From Rhizophagus irregularis (Eukaryota; Glomeromycota; Glomeromycetes; Glomerales; Glomeraceae), in assembly GCF_026210795.1 (NCBI RefSeq), contig NC_089436.1:3906001-3970000 (forward strand): a stretch of 64,000 nt of DNA, in the 5' to 3' direction. The position numbers were made by a program, and so were the translations under genes. The notes under the pieces were generated by a model. That model made no database searches, was not told where the DNA came from, and saw nothing but the letters and a program-made list of their open reading frames with translations. Shown one piece after another: positions 41,683-54,451 of the stretch (position 1 is its first letter; every line of letters begins with the position of its first letter).

Positions 41683-44471
41683 AATGGTCACGTGATTGTA
41701 TCGACGACAACGCCATGTCGCCATGTCGATATGTCGAATGTATCATTTTTAAAATTGTAGTAATATTATTATAGAATTATGAATAAAAATTTTCTTTGAA
41801 TAAATTTACTTAAAATTTACTTAAAATTTATATAATTAAAATTTATATAATTAAAATTTATATGATTAAAATTTATATAATTAATAAATGTCAAATGATC
41901 GTATTAAACTTCAAAAAACGGTATTTTGAGCAACCCACTTTATTATTTGTTTAAAGGAATTTTATTTTTTCCTAAGGGAATAAGGGAAAATTAATTAACA
42001 ATTCCTATATTCCACTGCATACATTATATAAAACTATTCGTTATTGTTAATAATTTTTTTATTTTCATTTTTATAATCATAGTTATTAATAACAAAAGTA
42101 TGCCAATATATTAGAAATCATATGATTTCAGTTTTATATCTGTTCTATCTGTTCTATTTGTTATAAGCATAACAATGAAAATCCCGATTATTGACGTTAG
42201 CTAAATTGATTGGATTGCGTGCTTGGTTGGTTGAAGTTTATTTAATTCATTTAATTCGTAAAAATACCAATTATATAAATTATATACCTATCTAATAATT
42301 CTAAAAAGTTATATTTATCCGATATAATAAATTTCCGATAACTAAATTCCATGATTTACCTTTAATTTACCATGTTGTTATCTTGGCTAATAATACCTTC
42401 GGAGGTAATCCTCTATGGTGATCATATGTTAATTAAAATGATTGACTCATGACATAGTATGAGAGTAATGAGTGAAGATTTTAATTGGTGCTAATCATCA
42501 ATTTCAATAAATGATTTTTTGTTACTTCTAACCTTTTAAGTTCATAAATGGGCCAATATTTTAGAGGTGACATTTATTACTTGGGCGTGACAAAATTTTT
42601 TGGTGGTATCTAAAAATTTATGAACGATAAGGCATGTGAACGTACAATGACGAATATTCTTGTTTATCTTAATTTATTGTAATTATTACAGTAAATATTT
42701 GATTTTTAATTTTTTCGTATTTTGCCAAGTCTATTTATCGTTCGTTGGAAACTATACATACATGTTTGCATCACATTGCCAATTTCTCAATGATGTACAA
42801 CATACATGACGAGAGATGCAGTGATGCTAATGATCATGTGATAAATTCTCGTCATGTTCTATCGTATTTCCATACAAAGTTGATAATGTATTTTTAAAGC
42901 GAGTAAATATTAGGTCTAGCAATAAAAAAATTAATTTATCGTACGTTTACCTGCTGTCGTTTAGATTATTGATATATAGATTTGGTTAATTCAAATATCA
43001 CAAGATCAAAGGAAATATTACATATAAATATACCTCGTTTCCGACTATTTATTTCGGAGTTCCAAAAAATTTTAATTTAATAACGGATCTTTCATACTTT
43101 ATTCTTCTTTTTGTAATTTCCTTTGATGCAGTGAATAAAGTAATATTCCAATATTATTTGAATCCAAAGTATTATAAAGATCGACAAAATGACTTTTACA
43201 GGTCCCTATTGTCTATCGAGGAAATGTCTATCGAAATAAAAAAAGTGATTTATGCCCAGAAAATCGTCCATTTTTGATTGTCGATACTCTAAATATAGTA
43301 TTTCGGATAATTTAAGTAATTTGATAAAAAAAAAAAAAAATTAAAAAAAGAAATTTTAACTTTAGGGTTTTACAAAATAATGATTCCCTTTGAAAATCAG
43401 CATAATAAATGTACAACATTATTATTATTGAACCGAAAAGCCCTTACTTTTTTTTTTAATTGATTTTTTTTTTTATAAATTTATATGATTTCGGAGTTGT
43501 AATCTTGGAAAGTGCCGAGAAAAAATAAATAACATGCCGTAAATTGTAGTATCATTGTGTTCTAAAATATCTGCACATTAATATTTTAATTGCATGTTTG
43601 GTCATTACATATGACGGAGTCTAAAACTTTGATTGAGATAAGAAAAAAAAAAAAAAAAAGCCATTTTAACTTATTTTTATTAAAAGATAAAAAGTTTTTT
43701 TTTCTAAAAAAAAAAAAGGTGTAGGATAAAGAAGTCAAAGAAGTCATTAAGTTTTTATGTTTTAATACATTTTGAGTCTGAATTCGTTATTTTTAGTGTA
43801 AGAAAAGAAAAATATTATAAATATTATTAACTTTAACGGGAATGTTACACCAAAAGAAATTCTTTTTCACATTTATTTTTAAATAAAAAAAAAGGGTTTA
43901 CAAAATTAGTTATAGTAATATAAATACAATATAAATAATTATGCATGTTCATCATCAACGTAACTCATTTCAAATATTTTTTTATATTTCATATAGTAAT
44001 ACAGTATGGTAAAAAAAATGTTTACCGAATTTAACAATATATACAAAAGATTTCATTTTAAAAAAAAAATTATTTTTAATATTTTAAAACTATTTTTTTT
44101 TTTTCCCCAATTATTTAATTATTTACCAAAAAAGATGATTATTATTTATATTGTTCATCTGAAATGGATGTATGACTATATCACAAATTACTTTAATAGT
44201 TAATATAAAAAAAAAAAAATTCGAAGCATCAATGGTTATTATAATTTTTTTTTAATATATCTTGTGATCAATTTTTTTATTACCCAATCTGAATAATTAA
44301 TCTTAATAATGAATAAAAAAAAATTATATAAATAACTCGATATTTTTCGGATTTTTTTTTTTACCATTCGGTTTGCGAAAATTTTTTCTTTTTATTATAT
44401 TATTTTAATACTTAATTCTACATTCATTAAAAAAAAATTTTCTCATTAAATCAATTTTTATAATAACAACT
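41683..44471. other. long intergenic stretch
   Basis: No convincing gene. A TCACGTGA lies six bases after the F-box stop (41688-41695). A short direct repeat 'aaaatttatataatt' occurs about five times at 41815-41885. The ORF at 44006-44203 is hydrophobic and Lys/Phe-rich and looks like AT-rich noise. An A/T tract at 44429-44444 precedes the secreted-protein gene. Confidence 0.45.
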
Positions 44472-45205
44472 ATGGCAAAATCATTATTAGCTTTATTATT
44501 CGTAGCTTTATATTGTACTTCATACGCCAACGCAGGATATGAAGTAACATCTCCAACTACAGGAACTTTAATAAACGGTGGTGATTATGCCAGTGTTATT
44601 TGGAATATAAATAATGTTGGACCAACCGAAAAAACAGTTGACGTTATTTTAAATAATGGTCCCCCAGAAAATTTGGTACCTATATATACACTTTGTAAAG
44701 GAATTGATCCTAATGTCAAAAGTATGTGAACGAAATGTGAATGTATATCAAGAGAAAACTGTGTGTTTATTAAAATAAAAATATAAACTAATGGAACATA
44801 TTTCTATTTAAATTTCTTCAGCATGCAATTTTCCTGTACCAGCTGACATTCCGACTAGGAATGATTACTCTATCGTTGTGGGAGGAATACCTGATAACTA
44901 CGCATACAGCAACTACTGTAAGTGAAATTATTTTTTTTTAAAAAATTTCAAATTTTCATATCTAACACTCCTTTCACCGATTTTCTTCAGTTACCATTAA
45001 AGGTGTAGGGGAAATTCCACCAAATAATGGTTGCCCAAACATGGGAGGTCATGTATGCAACAGCGCTGATCTTGCGTGTTGTGGTGTAGATGGATTTTGT
45101 GGTATAGGTCCTAATTTCTGTGGTACTGGATGTCAACCTCAATTTTCTTTGGCTGGTTCTTGTGGTGGAGGGAAAGCTAAAAAACCTAAACGTAGAAGTA
45201 TCTAG
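44472..45205 (+). CDS. small secreted protein with Kre9/KNH-like and CBM18-like domains
   Basis: Three exons, 44472-44721, 44822-44917 and 44991-45205, with GT-AG introns of 100 and 73 bases, give 186 residues. Residues 1-21 (MAKSLLALLFVALYCTSYAN and A) are a clear signal peptide. Residues 22 to about 115 (YEVTSPTTGTLINGGDYASV, then IWNINNVG) match the Kre9/KNH-type beta-sandwich found in fungal wall and GPI-type proteins. The third exon then gives a cysteine-rich module, CPNMGGHVCNSADLACCGVD then GFCGIGPNFCGTGCQ, which has the spacing of a hevein-type chitin-binding domain (CBM18). It ends with a basic tail (GKAKKPKRRSI) and no membrane anchor. It is probably secreted and binds its own or a partner's cell wall; an apoplastic effector role is possible but not shown. 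Introns fall in and between domains, and the reading frame is clean. Confidence 0.88.
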
Positions 45206-47003
45206 ATTATTAATTTTCAAATAGATTATATATAAAAAGTTAATTTATCTTAATTATAATAATTTTGCAACTTAATTTCTTATGTAACGACAATAATGTG
45301 ATATATTTTAATGCTTTTTTTTTAAAAAAAAAAAAGTTTTATATAATTATTAGTATATACAGTAAATTACCATATAAATAATAAAGTACGACTTCTGTTA
45401 AAGATAAATTAAAAAAATATACATTATATTATTATTATTATTATTTTGGTTTTTTTTTAAAAAAAAAAATTAAGATCATTTTGGAAAAAAAAGGGGCGAA
45501 TTTCATTTTATGTTTGATGATTTACATCTGAAACCCATTTATAATTATGCTTGAAAGATTTTTTTTTTTATTGTACAATAAAAATTCGTGCATATTTTAA
45601 GAATAACTTTGTAAACATTCCTTTATCATTTCGAAACGTTTCATTAAATTTTCATCGTTTCGTCGCTTATTCGAATATACTCTTTAAAGTTTAATACTAT
45701 CAGTATAGAAAGTTCTCGTTAGAAAAATGGAAGATCCGTTTATTCATTGACAAAAAACTTAAACTTTTTTTAGAAAAAATTTTTTTTTTAATTTTACAAA
45801 GTTTAGGCGTTTGTTTATTTTTAACATTTATTTTTGGATGTAAACAACAAACAAATATCTCTATGGTAAAATTGTTATAAAAAAAAATTTTTTTTTTAAA
45901 AAAAAAATTATAACTAACGTAAACTAAACGTAAAATTGATAATAATTTTATTTTTTTTTATAATTAAACATTTTTGTAAATATTTATTAAAATATAATAA
46001 TAACGACAATGACCATTTTTTAGATAATAAAAATTATTTTTTTTCTAAAAAAAACTTATATATTTTGACAATAATAAATTAAAAAAAGATTATATATATA
46101 TATATATATATACATATATTCTTTTCGCTTCCCAAATTTTATTCATCGTTATTTCGTACTATGGTTGTATAAAGTTTATGTTTATTTTATAGAAAATTGT
46201 TCTTTGTCTCGATTACTATTACGGTAAAAGCCTAAAAGGTTTTATTATTATAATGTTACGAGTATTCATAGTGGTTATTTTTAAGGGATAGCAAGATGCC
46301 AATTATATAAGGTTCAGGGATATGTTACTAATTATTGTTTTGTTATACACTTATACTAATGAATTATCCGACATTTTTATTATAATAGATAATGAGTTGA
46401 AACTCAAAATCGTTGAAATTTTGTCTCTTAACGAATGATCAAATCAATTTGATTATACAGGAACCATTACTAATTATGAGCACGTATTTTACAACGGATA
46501 CTATGTCAATATTCAAATTATAAAATATTTTTTTTTTTTCAGCGTAACCTGTCACCAAAATTCACGTGATTTGTTTCATCACTCCCTTCGTTTCATAAGT
46601 AAATCCTTCATCATTCCCTAAATGTAAATCATGCGCCACACTTAATTTCAGTCAATTTACGTAATGCCGGCCATTTTGTGACATTTTTTTTTTCAGGTTA
46701 CTTCGGTGAAAATCGTCCCCTACCCTACCTTGCTGCGCCTTTCCCATAAAAACTGTTTTCCGAATATTTTCCGTTATATTCTCTCATGAATCTGCTATGA
46801 TCGACAATATTGAAGGTTACAAAGGGCTTACTTTGCGTAACAAAAAAATCGACACGTTAACAGTTAATACTAACGCACGCTGCGAATGCCAAACAATTAC
46901 GATAAATATAACGAAAATATAAGTAAAATTCACTTGTAATGGGTATTTAACTTTAAATGAATCAACTTATTACATAAACTATTAAATATACTGTGCATGT
47001 AAT
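45206..47003. other. intergenic stretch
   Basis: AT-rich with several A-run/T-run pairs (for example about 45880-45915) and a (TA)n run at about 46090-46111. At 46544-46706 the words GTAACCTGTCACCAAAAT and, on the other strand, GTAACCTG...TGTCACAAAATGG face each other, a possible small inverted-repeat element. It encloses TCACGTGA (46562-46569) and GTAATGCCGGCC (46661-46672). I could not find a target duplication. Confidence 0.45.
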
Positions 47004-47590
47004 TTGACGTATATGGGAAGTGGAAGTGTCGTTCACGCTAATTGGAAAATTAATCTTTTCACTTTAAAAACTCTCAATCATGATAAAACAAAGTTAAAAG
47101 AATTCGTTAATAAGGTACAGTTATATAGTGATATCAAATTAAAGATTTTCTTAAAACTTACAGATAGAATTACAAGAAAAAGTTGACTTATATGAAACAA
47201 ATTACGCATCACGAAGGTAAGTCTTAACATGTGCCATATTATTTAAGTAAGTTACCTTTTTTTTTCAACGATTTAATCTTTTTTCGCTTATTATCGATAG
47301 TGGTACATTAAAAATGAACTTGATTGGAATAACAAATATCCATCTATCCATCACGATATCATTCACCGAATTTGGCAGATTTTGGATTATAAAAATTACT
47401 AAGGCGTGAAGTATAACAGTATTTTCCCTATAAAAAAAGTTCTGGAAAAAACTTCGATATTAAAATGAAAAAATTTTTATAGGAATGGTGGAATACCTAT
47501 AGTTGTTAATATGACTCAAAAAGTTTAAACGATCAATGTTATAAGTTAATCGATATATAGTGTTGGAATTTTAATGTGGCAAATTTCAAT
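47004..47590 (+). pseudogene. protein kinase relic
   Basis: Pieces resembling the kinase half of the genes at 54451 and 57007 occur in order: GSGSVVHANWKINLFTLKTL and NHDKTKLKEFVNK (47015-47114), then after an intron-like gap LQEKVDLYETN (about 47169-47200), then SGTLKMNLIG with traces of the catalytic region (47300-47400), and YSVGILMWQIS (about 47553-47586). The glycine loop is shortened and no HRD or DFG motif survives. It is a degraded copy of the same kinase family in the same orientation as the gene at 57007. No Sel1 repeats follow. Confidence 0.6.
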
Positions 47591-48325
47591 AATTAATAGT
47601 TCTGACAACTATGATTATGAAGAAATTTGCAGACATTTTACTAGCGGAAGATAATCAAGATATTAATATCCGAGATATATATAAAGGATAATAAAAATGA
47701 AGTTATATAAGCCTTGTAAAATATTCGCAAATTTGCACTCTTAGATAATTGGTTGCTGATGCGGGTGTTCACCCAGATCGATTTATAATAAATGATACGT
47801 CTGCCTATAACATATTGGTTATAAATTTTTTCGGTCAATACGATATGATCAAGAATGTAACAGGGTGGGCTTTATTAACTAGATGACATTGAAAATATTT
47901 GAATTTATAAAATCAATTGACAGGAAATGATCATTGAAAATTTATGTTCAGTAGTCCGCTAGAAAGTTCTTTTTACGTAACTTTCTGAGTAATAATGGTC
48001 TTAGTAGTACAACTGATCAGCCGGATCACGATCACGAATTCATTTGAAGAGATTAAATGTTTTAATTTTACAAAATTTATATGCAATACATTTTCTGTCA
48101 TGTTGTTCTAAATAATCTAAATGTTTGTTTTATTTTAAGTATTGTTTTACTATTCTACTTAATACCATTGGACTAAAAACAAAAAGTGATATCAAAAGTT
48201 AATATTGGCAAGATTTCATGAAATATAATCCTATAAAGTCTATTACGTGTGAATCTATTATCATTCTATTCCGTTTCTAAATGTTTGCTAGAATGATTCT
48301 CTTGTAAGGTAAATTTTATATAAAC

Positions 48326-48528
48326 AGGACCCAAAAATATATAAAAAGGTTTGCGTACAATCTGCAAAAATAAAAAATCATGAAAATCTTTCCTTTTTAA
48401 CAAGATAATTCCTGGTGGAAGTTATCGCCTTTTTGGGACGATGACCGAAATTATCATAATTCCGGCTCTGAAAATAAATGCGTACAACTAATAGTAAAAT
48501 TTTTTGACTGTCTCTGATACTTCGGGGT
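48326..48528. mobile_element. short MITE, 8-bp target duplication (copy 2)
   Basis: Starts AGGACCCAAAAAT. Its right end on the other strand reads ACCCCGAAGTATC. It is flanked by ATATAAAC at 48318-48325 and 48529-48536. It shares with the copy at 7530-7658 the left end, the word ATTCCTGG followed by GG, and the interior word TAATTCCGGCTCTGAAA (48457-48473). Longer and more diverged than copy 1. No coding capacity. Confidence 0.65.
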
Positions 48529-48741
48529 ATATAAACATGTATTGTTAAAATATTTTAAATAATAAAATATTTATATATTTTAGAGCTTATGAAATTGATT
48601 TAATGTTGCGTGTTGTAGGTAAATTAACATTTATACGTAGAATTACGAAATTACGAAATTGAATAATGAGAGTGCTGTTGTATTTAAATCACATCACTTC
48701 ATCAATCAAATAACTTTTTACTAAACAAAATTTTGATAATA

Positions 48742-48930
48742 CACAGTGAAATTCGATATAATGGAACCATCCGTTCCATTAGTAAAATTTGTCAATACCC
48801 AGTTATATCAAAAATTCTGATATATCGAGGGTAAATTAATTATACGATATAGTAATCCGTTCTTTCCGATATATCAAGATTTTACTTATGATCCGTTATA
48901 CCGAGTTCCGGTATATCGAATTTCACTGTG
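48742..48930. mobile_element. 189-bp pogo/Tc1-like MITE
   Basis: The ends are exact inverted repeats CACAGTGAAATTCGATATA with TA directly outside on both sides (48740-48741 and 48931-48932). The arms carry repeated TCGATAT/GATATAGT/ATATATCG words. The terminal CAGTG and TA duplication place it near the pogo/Tc1-mariner MITEs. The sequence differs from the one at 19820, so it is a second family. Non-coding. Confidence 0.85.
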
Positions 48931-49424
48931 TAAATACAAACTTTATATGTAACATTTGTTTTAGTCATTTAAAGCCCAATAATATAAAATTAAATCACAT
49001 TTTTATGTAATGATTTATTTCAACAAAATCATAGCGTATCTGAATTTTGAGTCATAAATACTATGTATATTACATATTTTGAAAGGGTATCGGCATTTAA
49101 AAATAATTAATTGTTAGTAACTATGCACTAAATTTTTTATTTCTTTGATCAAAGTGTTTTTTTTTAACTTAATGAATCATTACTCAATCATACATTACTA
49201 TATATTCGTAATGAATATAAAATGACTAATTAGATCATAAAATATTGTATAAAATGTTCTAGACAACATGCTTTAATCAATTCACCTCTTACCAGTACGA
49301 ATTATGAAGTTAATACATCTTTAATTATTTTAACTAGTCGGGATAAATTGTATTACAGCCAGCTCTTTTACATAGAACTTTACGTCATTTTGAAATAAAA
49401 TTAATGGTCTTGGAATAATTAAGG

Positions 49425-49680
49425 CAGGGTGTAACGTCGAGAATCTCAATGGGAGGAATTCTGCCAAGTAAAGGTCCTCCCGCATGTTTCGTCACCAGAG
49501 ATATCGAGCAGCTGACCGAAAATGGTGGAATTGGATGGTCAACACTGTATGATCGCTTTATCAAAGAGATTAACAACCTACTTGGACCGACCACAGATAG
49601 ATCGCTGAAGAGTAGGAACAATAAACAATTTAGGAAACCATTTATTTTACAAACTTACCATTTATGTGACAACTAACATA
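49425..49680 (+). other. G+C-richer coding-like island
   Basis: About 220 bases at 49440-49630 have distinctly higher G+C than the surrounding DNA and an open plus frame (MGGILPSKGPPACFVTRDIE, then QLTENGGIGWSTLYDRFIK and LLGPTTDRSLKSR). The minus strand is open too. It looks like a conserved exon fragment or a captured gene piece. I do not recognise the family, and no splice partners are evident. Confidence 0.35.
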
Positions 49681-49831
49681 AGCAAAAGTGTGAAATTAAT
49701 GTAAATTTATTCTGCATTCAGATTTATTATAATAAGCATAATTCATGAATAAGTTGATTACATAAAATAATATATATTTTAAAAAGGGGAGCTAATTTAT
49801 TATTGACTTCTACTAAATTTGGATATTTTTA

Positions 49832-52800
49832 CTATTTATGAATATTATATAACGAATTTAAGCTCTTTTCAGCTTCTTGACATCCATTTTCTATAGCTTT
49901 TTTATACCAATAAATAGCATTTTCTATATTTGTTTCAATTCCTTTACCTTTTTCATAAAAGGATGCAAGGCTTAATTGAGCATTAACATTTCCTCCTTTT
50001 GCAGCCATTCTATAATATTTAAATGCCTTTTCTTCATTATTTTCAACTTCATTCCCATAATCATATAAATATCCAATTTTATATTGAGCATCTATAAATC
50101 CTTGATCAGCTGATTTTTTATAAAATTCAAATGCTCTCATTTCTTCAAAATCAATGCCTTTTCCTAATTCATAACATTCACCTAATTTATATAATGCATA
50201 TTTATTGTCATGCTCTGCAGCTTTGTGGTACCAATAATTAATTTTACCAATTTCATCTAAATTATTTGTTAATTCATCATTGCCATTATTAAGGTAATAT
50301 TGTATAGTTCTACGGTTTTCATAACCAGCTGCTTCATTATATAATTCAAACCCCTTTTCTTTATTAATTTCAGTCCCAATACCATTTACATAATAATATC
50401 CAAGTAGAAACTTTGCTTCCAGAAATCTATTTTCAGCTGATTTTTTATATAATTCAAAAGCCTTAAATTCATCTTTATTTACACCAATTCCTAGTTCATA
50501 ACATTTGCCTAATTCATATTGTGCAATCTCATTTTCGCTTTCTGCAGCTTTTTGATACCAATGAATAGATTTATCTAAATCTTTTTTTGTTCCATAACCA
50601 TCACGATATAGGTGTCCCAAGCAACATTTTATATTACTTTCAGATGTTTTTTTAATACATGATTCGAACAATTTTTTACATATGACAATTGCTTTTGCTT
50701 TGTCAACTTCAGTCCCAATACCATTATAATAATAATATCCAAGACTCAATTGGGCATCTAAATATTCTTTTTCAGCTGATTCTTTACAATATTCAAAAGC
50801 TTTAGTTTCATTTTTTTCAACATATATTCCATGCATATAGAAAGAATGCATGTAAAATTGTGCCATTTCATTACCATTTTCTGCTGCTTTATTAAACCAG
50901 TGCATAGCTCTTTTATAATCTGTTTCTGTACTGTAACCGGTACAATATAAACTACCAAATAAAAGTTGTGCTTTACTATCTCCATTTTCAGCTTCAATTT
51001 TACATAATTCAAATACTTTTTTATATAGTTCAGAAGCTTTTATTTTATCAATTTCAACTCCAATTCCCTTATCATAATAATATCCAAGTAGATATAGTGC
51101 TTTTAAGTATTCTTGATCGGCTGATTTTTTACAATATTCAAAAGCTTTAACATAATCTTTTTCGATTCCATTTCCAAATTTATAACATTGACTTAATTTA
51201 TATTGTGCTACTTTATTACCATTTTCTGCAGCTATTTTAAGTAATTCATATGCTTTTGTAATATTTGTCACTGTACCAATACCTTGAATATAGCAATGTG
51301 CAAGTAGCAATTGTGCATCTGTATTCTCTTGATCGGCCAATTTTTTATAACATTCAAAAGCTTTACTGTTATCCTTTTCAACTCCTTTTCCAAGTCTATA
51401 ACATTGACCTAAATTAAATTGTGCAAATTTATTTCCATTTTCTGCTGCTTTATTATACCAGTAAATAGCTTTTTCCAGATCTTGTTCTGTGCCATCCCCG
51501 TGTTCATAAGATGTTCCAAGCTCATTCTGTGCATTAGTCTGTCCTTTTTCGGCTGCTATTTTATATAATTCAAATGCTCTTGTTTTATTTACTTCAATTT
51601 CAATTCCAGAATAATAAAATTTTCCAAGTTCATATTGTGCATCTTCATATCCTTGTTCGGCTAATTTTTGAAATAATTTAAAGGCTTTTCTTTTATTTTG
51701 TTCTACTCCTTTACCATCCTTATAACATTGACCTAAATAATATTGTGCTGCTTCATATCCACTTTCTGTTGCTTTTTTGTACCAATAAAAAGCTTTTTCA
51801 AGATTTTTTTCTGTAACTTCTCCATTTTCATATAAAATTCCAAGATTATATTGTGCAACATTGTGATCTTTTTTAGCGGCAATTTTATATAATTCAAATG
51901 CTGTTACTTTATTAATATCAATTCCAATCCCTTTATCATAAAAATCTCCAAGTTGAAATAGTGCATCCTTATATCCTTGTTCAGCTGATTTTTGATATAA
52001 TTTAAAAGCTTTTCTTACATTTGTTTTCACTCCTTTACCATTTCTATAACAATTGCCTAAATTATATTGTGCAAGTTTATTTCCATTTTCTGCCGCCCTC
52101 TGAAAGTAAGAAATTGCTTGTTTATAATTTTCTCCATTATAATTATTCATTCCAATTTGTCTTAATCCTTCAAAATATATTGTTTTATGAATTTTGATTT
52201 CTATATATTTATTTTTTTTAATATTAGATTTTTTATTATAATTTTGTTCAAGAATATGTTTTGCAATGATATTTCCGTTACTGGCTGCTTTCTCATACCA
52301 GTAACAAGCTTGAGATTTATCAATTATACTTGATCCAACTCCATAATAAAAACAATTTCCAAGTTGGATTTGAGCATCTGTAATTTCTTTTTCTGATAAT
52401 GTTGTGTAATACTTCAATGCTTTAGATTCATCTTTTTCTATTCCTTTTCCTAATCTATAACAATTTGCAAGATAAAGCTTTGCAGTTGTATTTCCATTGT
52501 TGGCTGCCTTTTGATACCATTCAATAAATTTATTTTCATTATTCTCAGTTCCAATATTAAATTCATAACAATATCCTAAATAAAATTGTCCAATAATACT
52601 TTCATTTTCTGCAGCTTTTTGATACCACTTAAATGCTGAATCTTTATTTTGTTCAGTTCCATACCCATCATTATAACATTTAGCAAGATAAACTTGAGCT
52701 ATTGAATAATTATCATCTGCAGCTTTTAAAAATAATTCAAATGCCTTAATACTATTATTTTCTTCCATTTCAATATCATAATAATAAAATAATCCAAAAA

Positions 52801-54451
52801 ACCAAATATATTTTGGTTTATCCTGATTTTCTGTAAGCCAGTTCACAAGATTATTTGTAATTTGATTTAATTGTTGTATTTTTTGATTGATCAATTCTTG
52901 AATTTGATCAAAAGTATAACCCATATCATGCTTTTTAATAATAACTGAAATTAATTCATCAACAATTATATGATTAATATTATTTTTAAATGTTGAATCA
53001 AATGAATTTCTTGATTTTGTTTGAATAGGATCCGCAATACTTGAATGAATGGATGATTGATCTTGTAAAATAGAACTATTTTCATAATTACTTATATTAT
53101 CTAATATGTTGTCCAAAATCAAATCATCATTTATATCTAAAGATTTTTGTAATAAACTATTTTCTCTTTCCTCAATAATATCATTATAGTTATTAACTAC
53201 GTGATATTGATCAGGAAAAATTAATAACTTAAGAATTAAAACAACATCTTTTATATTTGGGCGTTCATCTGGCTCATGTTTCCAACATTCTTATTAAAAT
53301 ATATAGATAAATTAATAATATTATTAATTAACTTAATAAAAATTAAAAAACTATAATTACCTCTATATAGATTACTATATTTAATAGGAGTTCCTTCAAT
53401 AATTTTTTCTCTCGCTCCCCCTTGTATAGCTAAGACCAAACTTATATCATATTCCACATCCTCTGCATAAAATGGTCGACGGCCACTTGAGATTTGCCAC
53501 ATTAAAACTCCCACGCTATATACATCAGATTTTTTATTTAACTTGTAATTTTCATCTTTATTACAATTATTATATTTTTTATTATTAAAACTTTTTGGGT
53601 CCACATATGGCACAACACCAAACATTCCTGACATGTTACTTGATTCAGCAATTTTTTTTGATAGTCCAAAATCTGCTATCTTAATACTTTTCTGATGTAT
53701 AAGTATGTTACTTGCATGCTTTAATTAAATAAAAAGCTGACATTAATTTTTGAATTATCTATAAATCAAATCGAATAATTTAAAAAAATCTGATACATTA
53801 CCAAATCGCGATGAATAATATCATAATTATGAATATATTCTACAGCACTTGTTAATTGGAATGCTAGTTGAAATTTATCATCCCAATTAAGTTCATTAAA
53901 ATGGTTATTTAAGTAAGTTTTTAATGTACCACCATCGGCGTATTCCAAAACTAGGGAATATTTTTTCTCTGAATATTTACGTACAAAAAGTGATGATTAT
54001 ATCGACATACCGTATTAATAAAAAAATAACTGAACATTTAAAAATAGTATATTATACTAAAGCTTACCAGCTTCTATTCTCGTAATTCCACAGAGTCTTA
54101 AAATATTTTCATGAAAATCCACTTTTTTTTGTAATTTTATCTATGTAAGAAGTTTATAAATACCGAATATTTAATAAAAATTCATATAAATTTTAAGTCT
54201 GTTTATAAATTGTATACCTCATTAATAACTTCTTTTAGCGTAGTTTTATCAAGACTGAAAGATTTTAAAGCAAAAAGATTTTCAGTATTTTTCCAATTAG
54301 CACGAACTACAATTCCATATGAACCACTTCCTATCGGACTTAAATTATTAAATTCCGAATATTCATAATAGTTGAAATATTCGTTAGCAATCGATTTTTC
54401 TAACCAATCGATACAATCACTTGATTTCTTAAAGTCAGTTTCATTTGACAT
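49832..54451 (-). CDS. protein kinase-Sel1 repeat fusion protein
   Basis: Five minus-strand exons, 54218-54451, 54068-54140, 53802-53968, 53361-53718 and 49832-53289, all with GT-AG borders, give 1429 residues in one frame. The kinase domain (about residues 35-290) has the glycine loop [14 protein letters not shown], lysine strand FALKSF, catalytic loop IIHRDL then HASNILIH across an intron, DFG as IADFGLS, the P+1 segment [10 protein letters not shown] in place of APE, and the C-lobe [11 protein letters not shown]. All catalytic residues are present. A polar linker (about 300-450) leads to roughly 25 Sel1 repeats (about 460-1425), in two blocks separated near residues 630-670 by a Lys/Asn-rich segment ([17 protein letters not shown]). 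Predicted cytosolic TKL-like kinase with a long helical scaffold. It is arranged head to head with its paralog at 57007, with 2.55 kb between the starts. Appears intact. Confidence 0.92.

Noticed and set aside
44006-44203. 65-residue ORF upstream of the secreted protein
   Set aside because: Lys/Phe-rich translation of A/T tracts; no motif and no splice link to the gene at 44472.
47641-47838. 65-residue minus-strand ORF behind the kinase relic
   Set aside because: Opposite to the decayed kinase, with no recognisable content.
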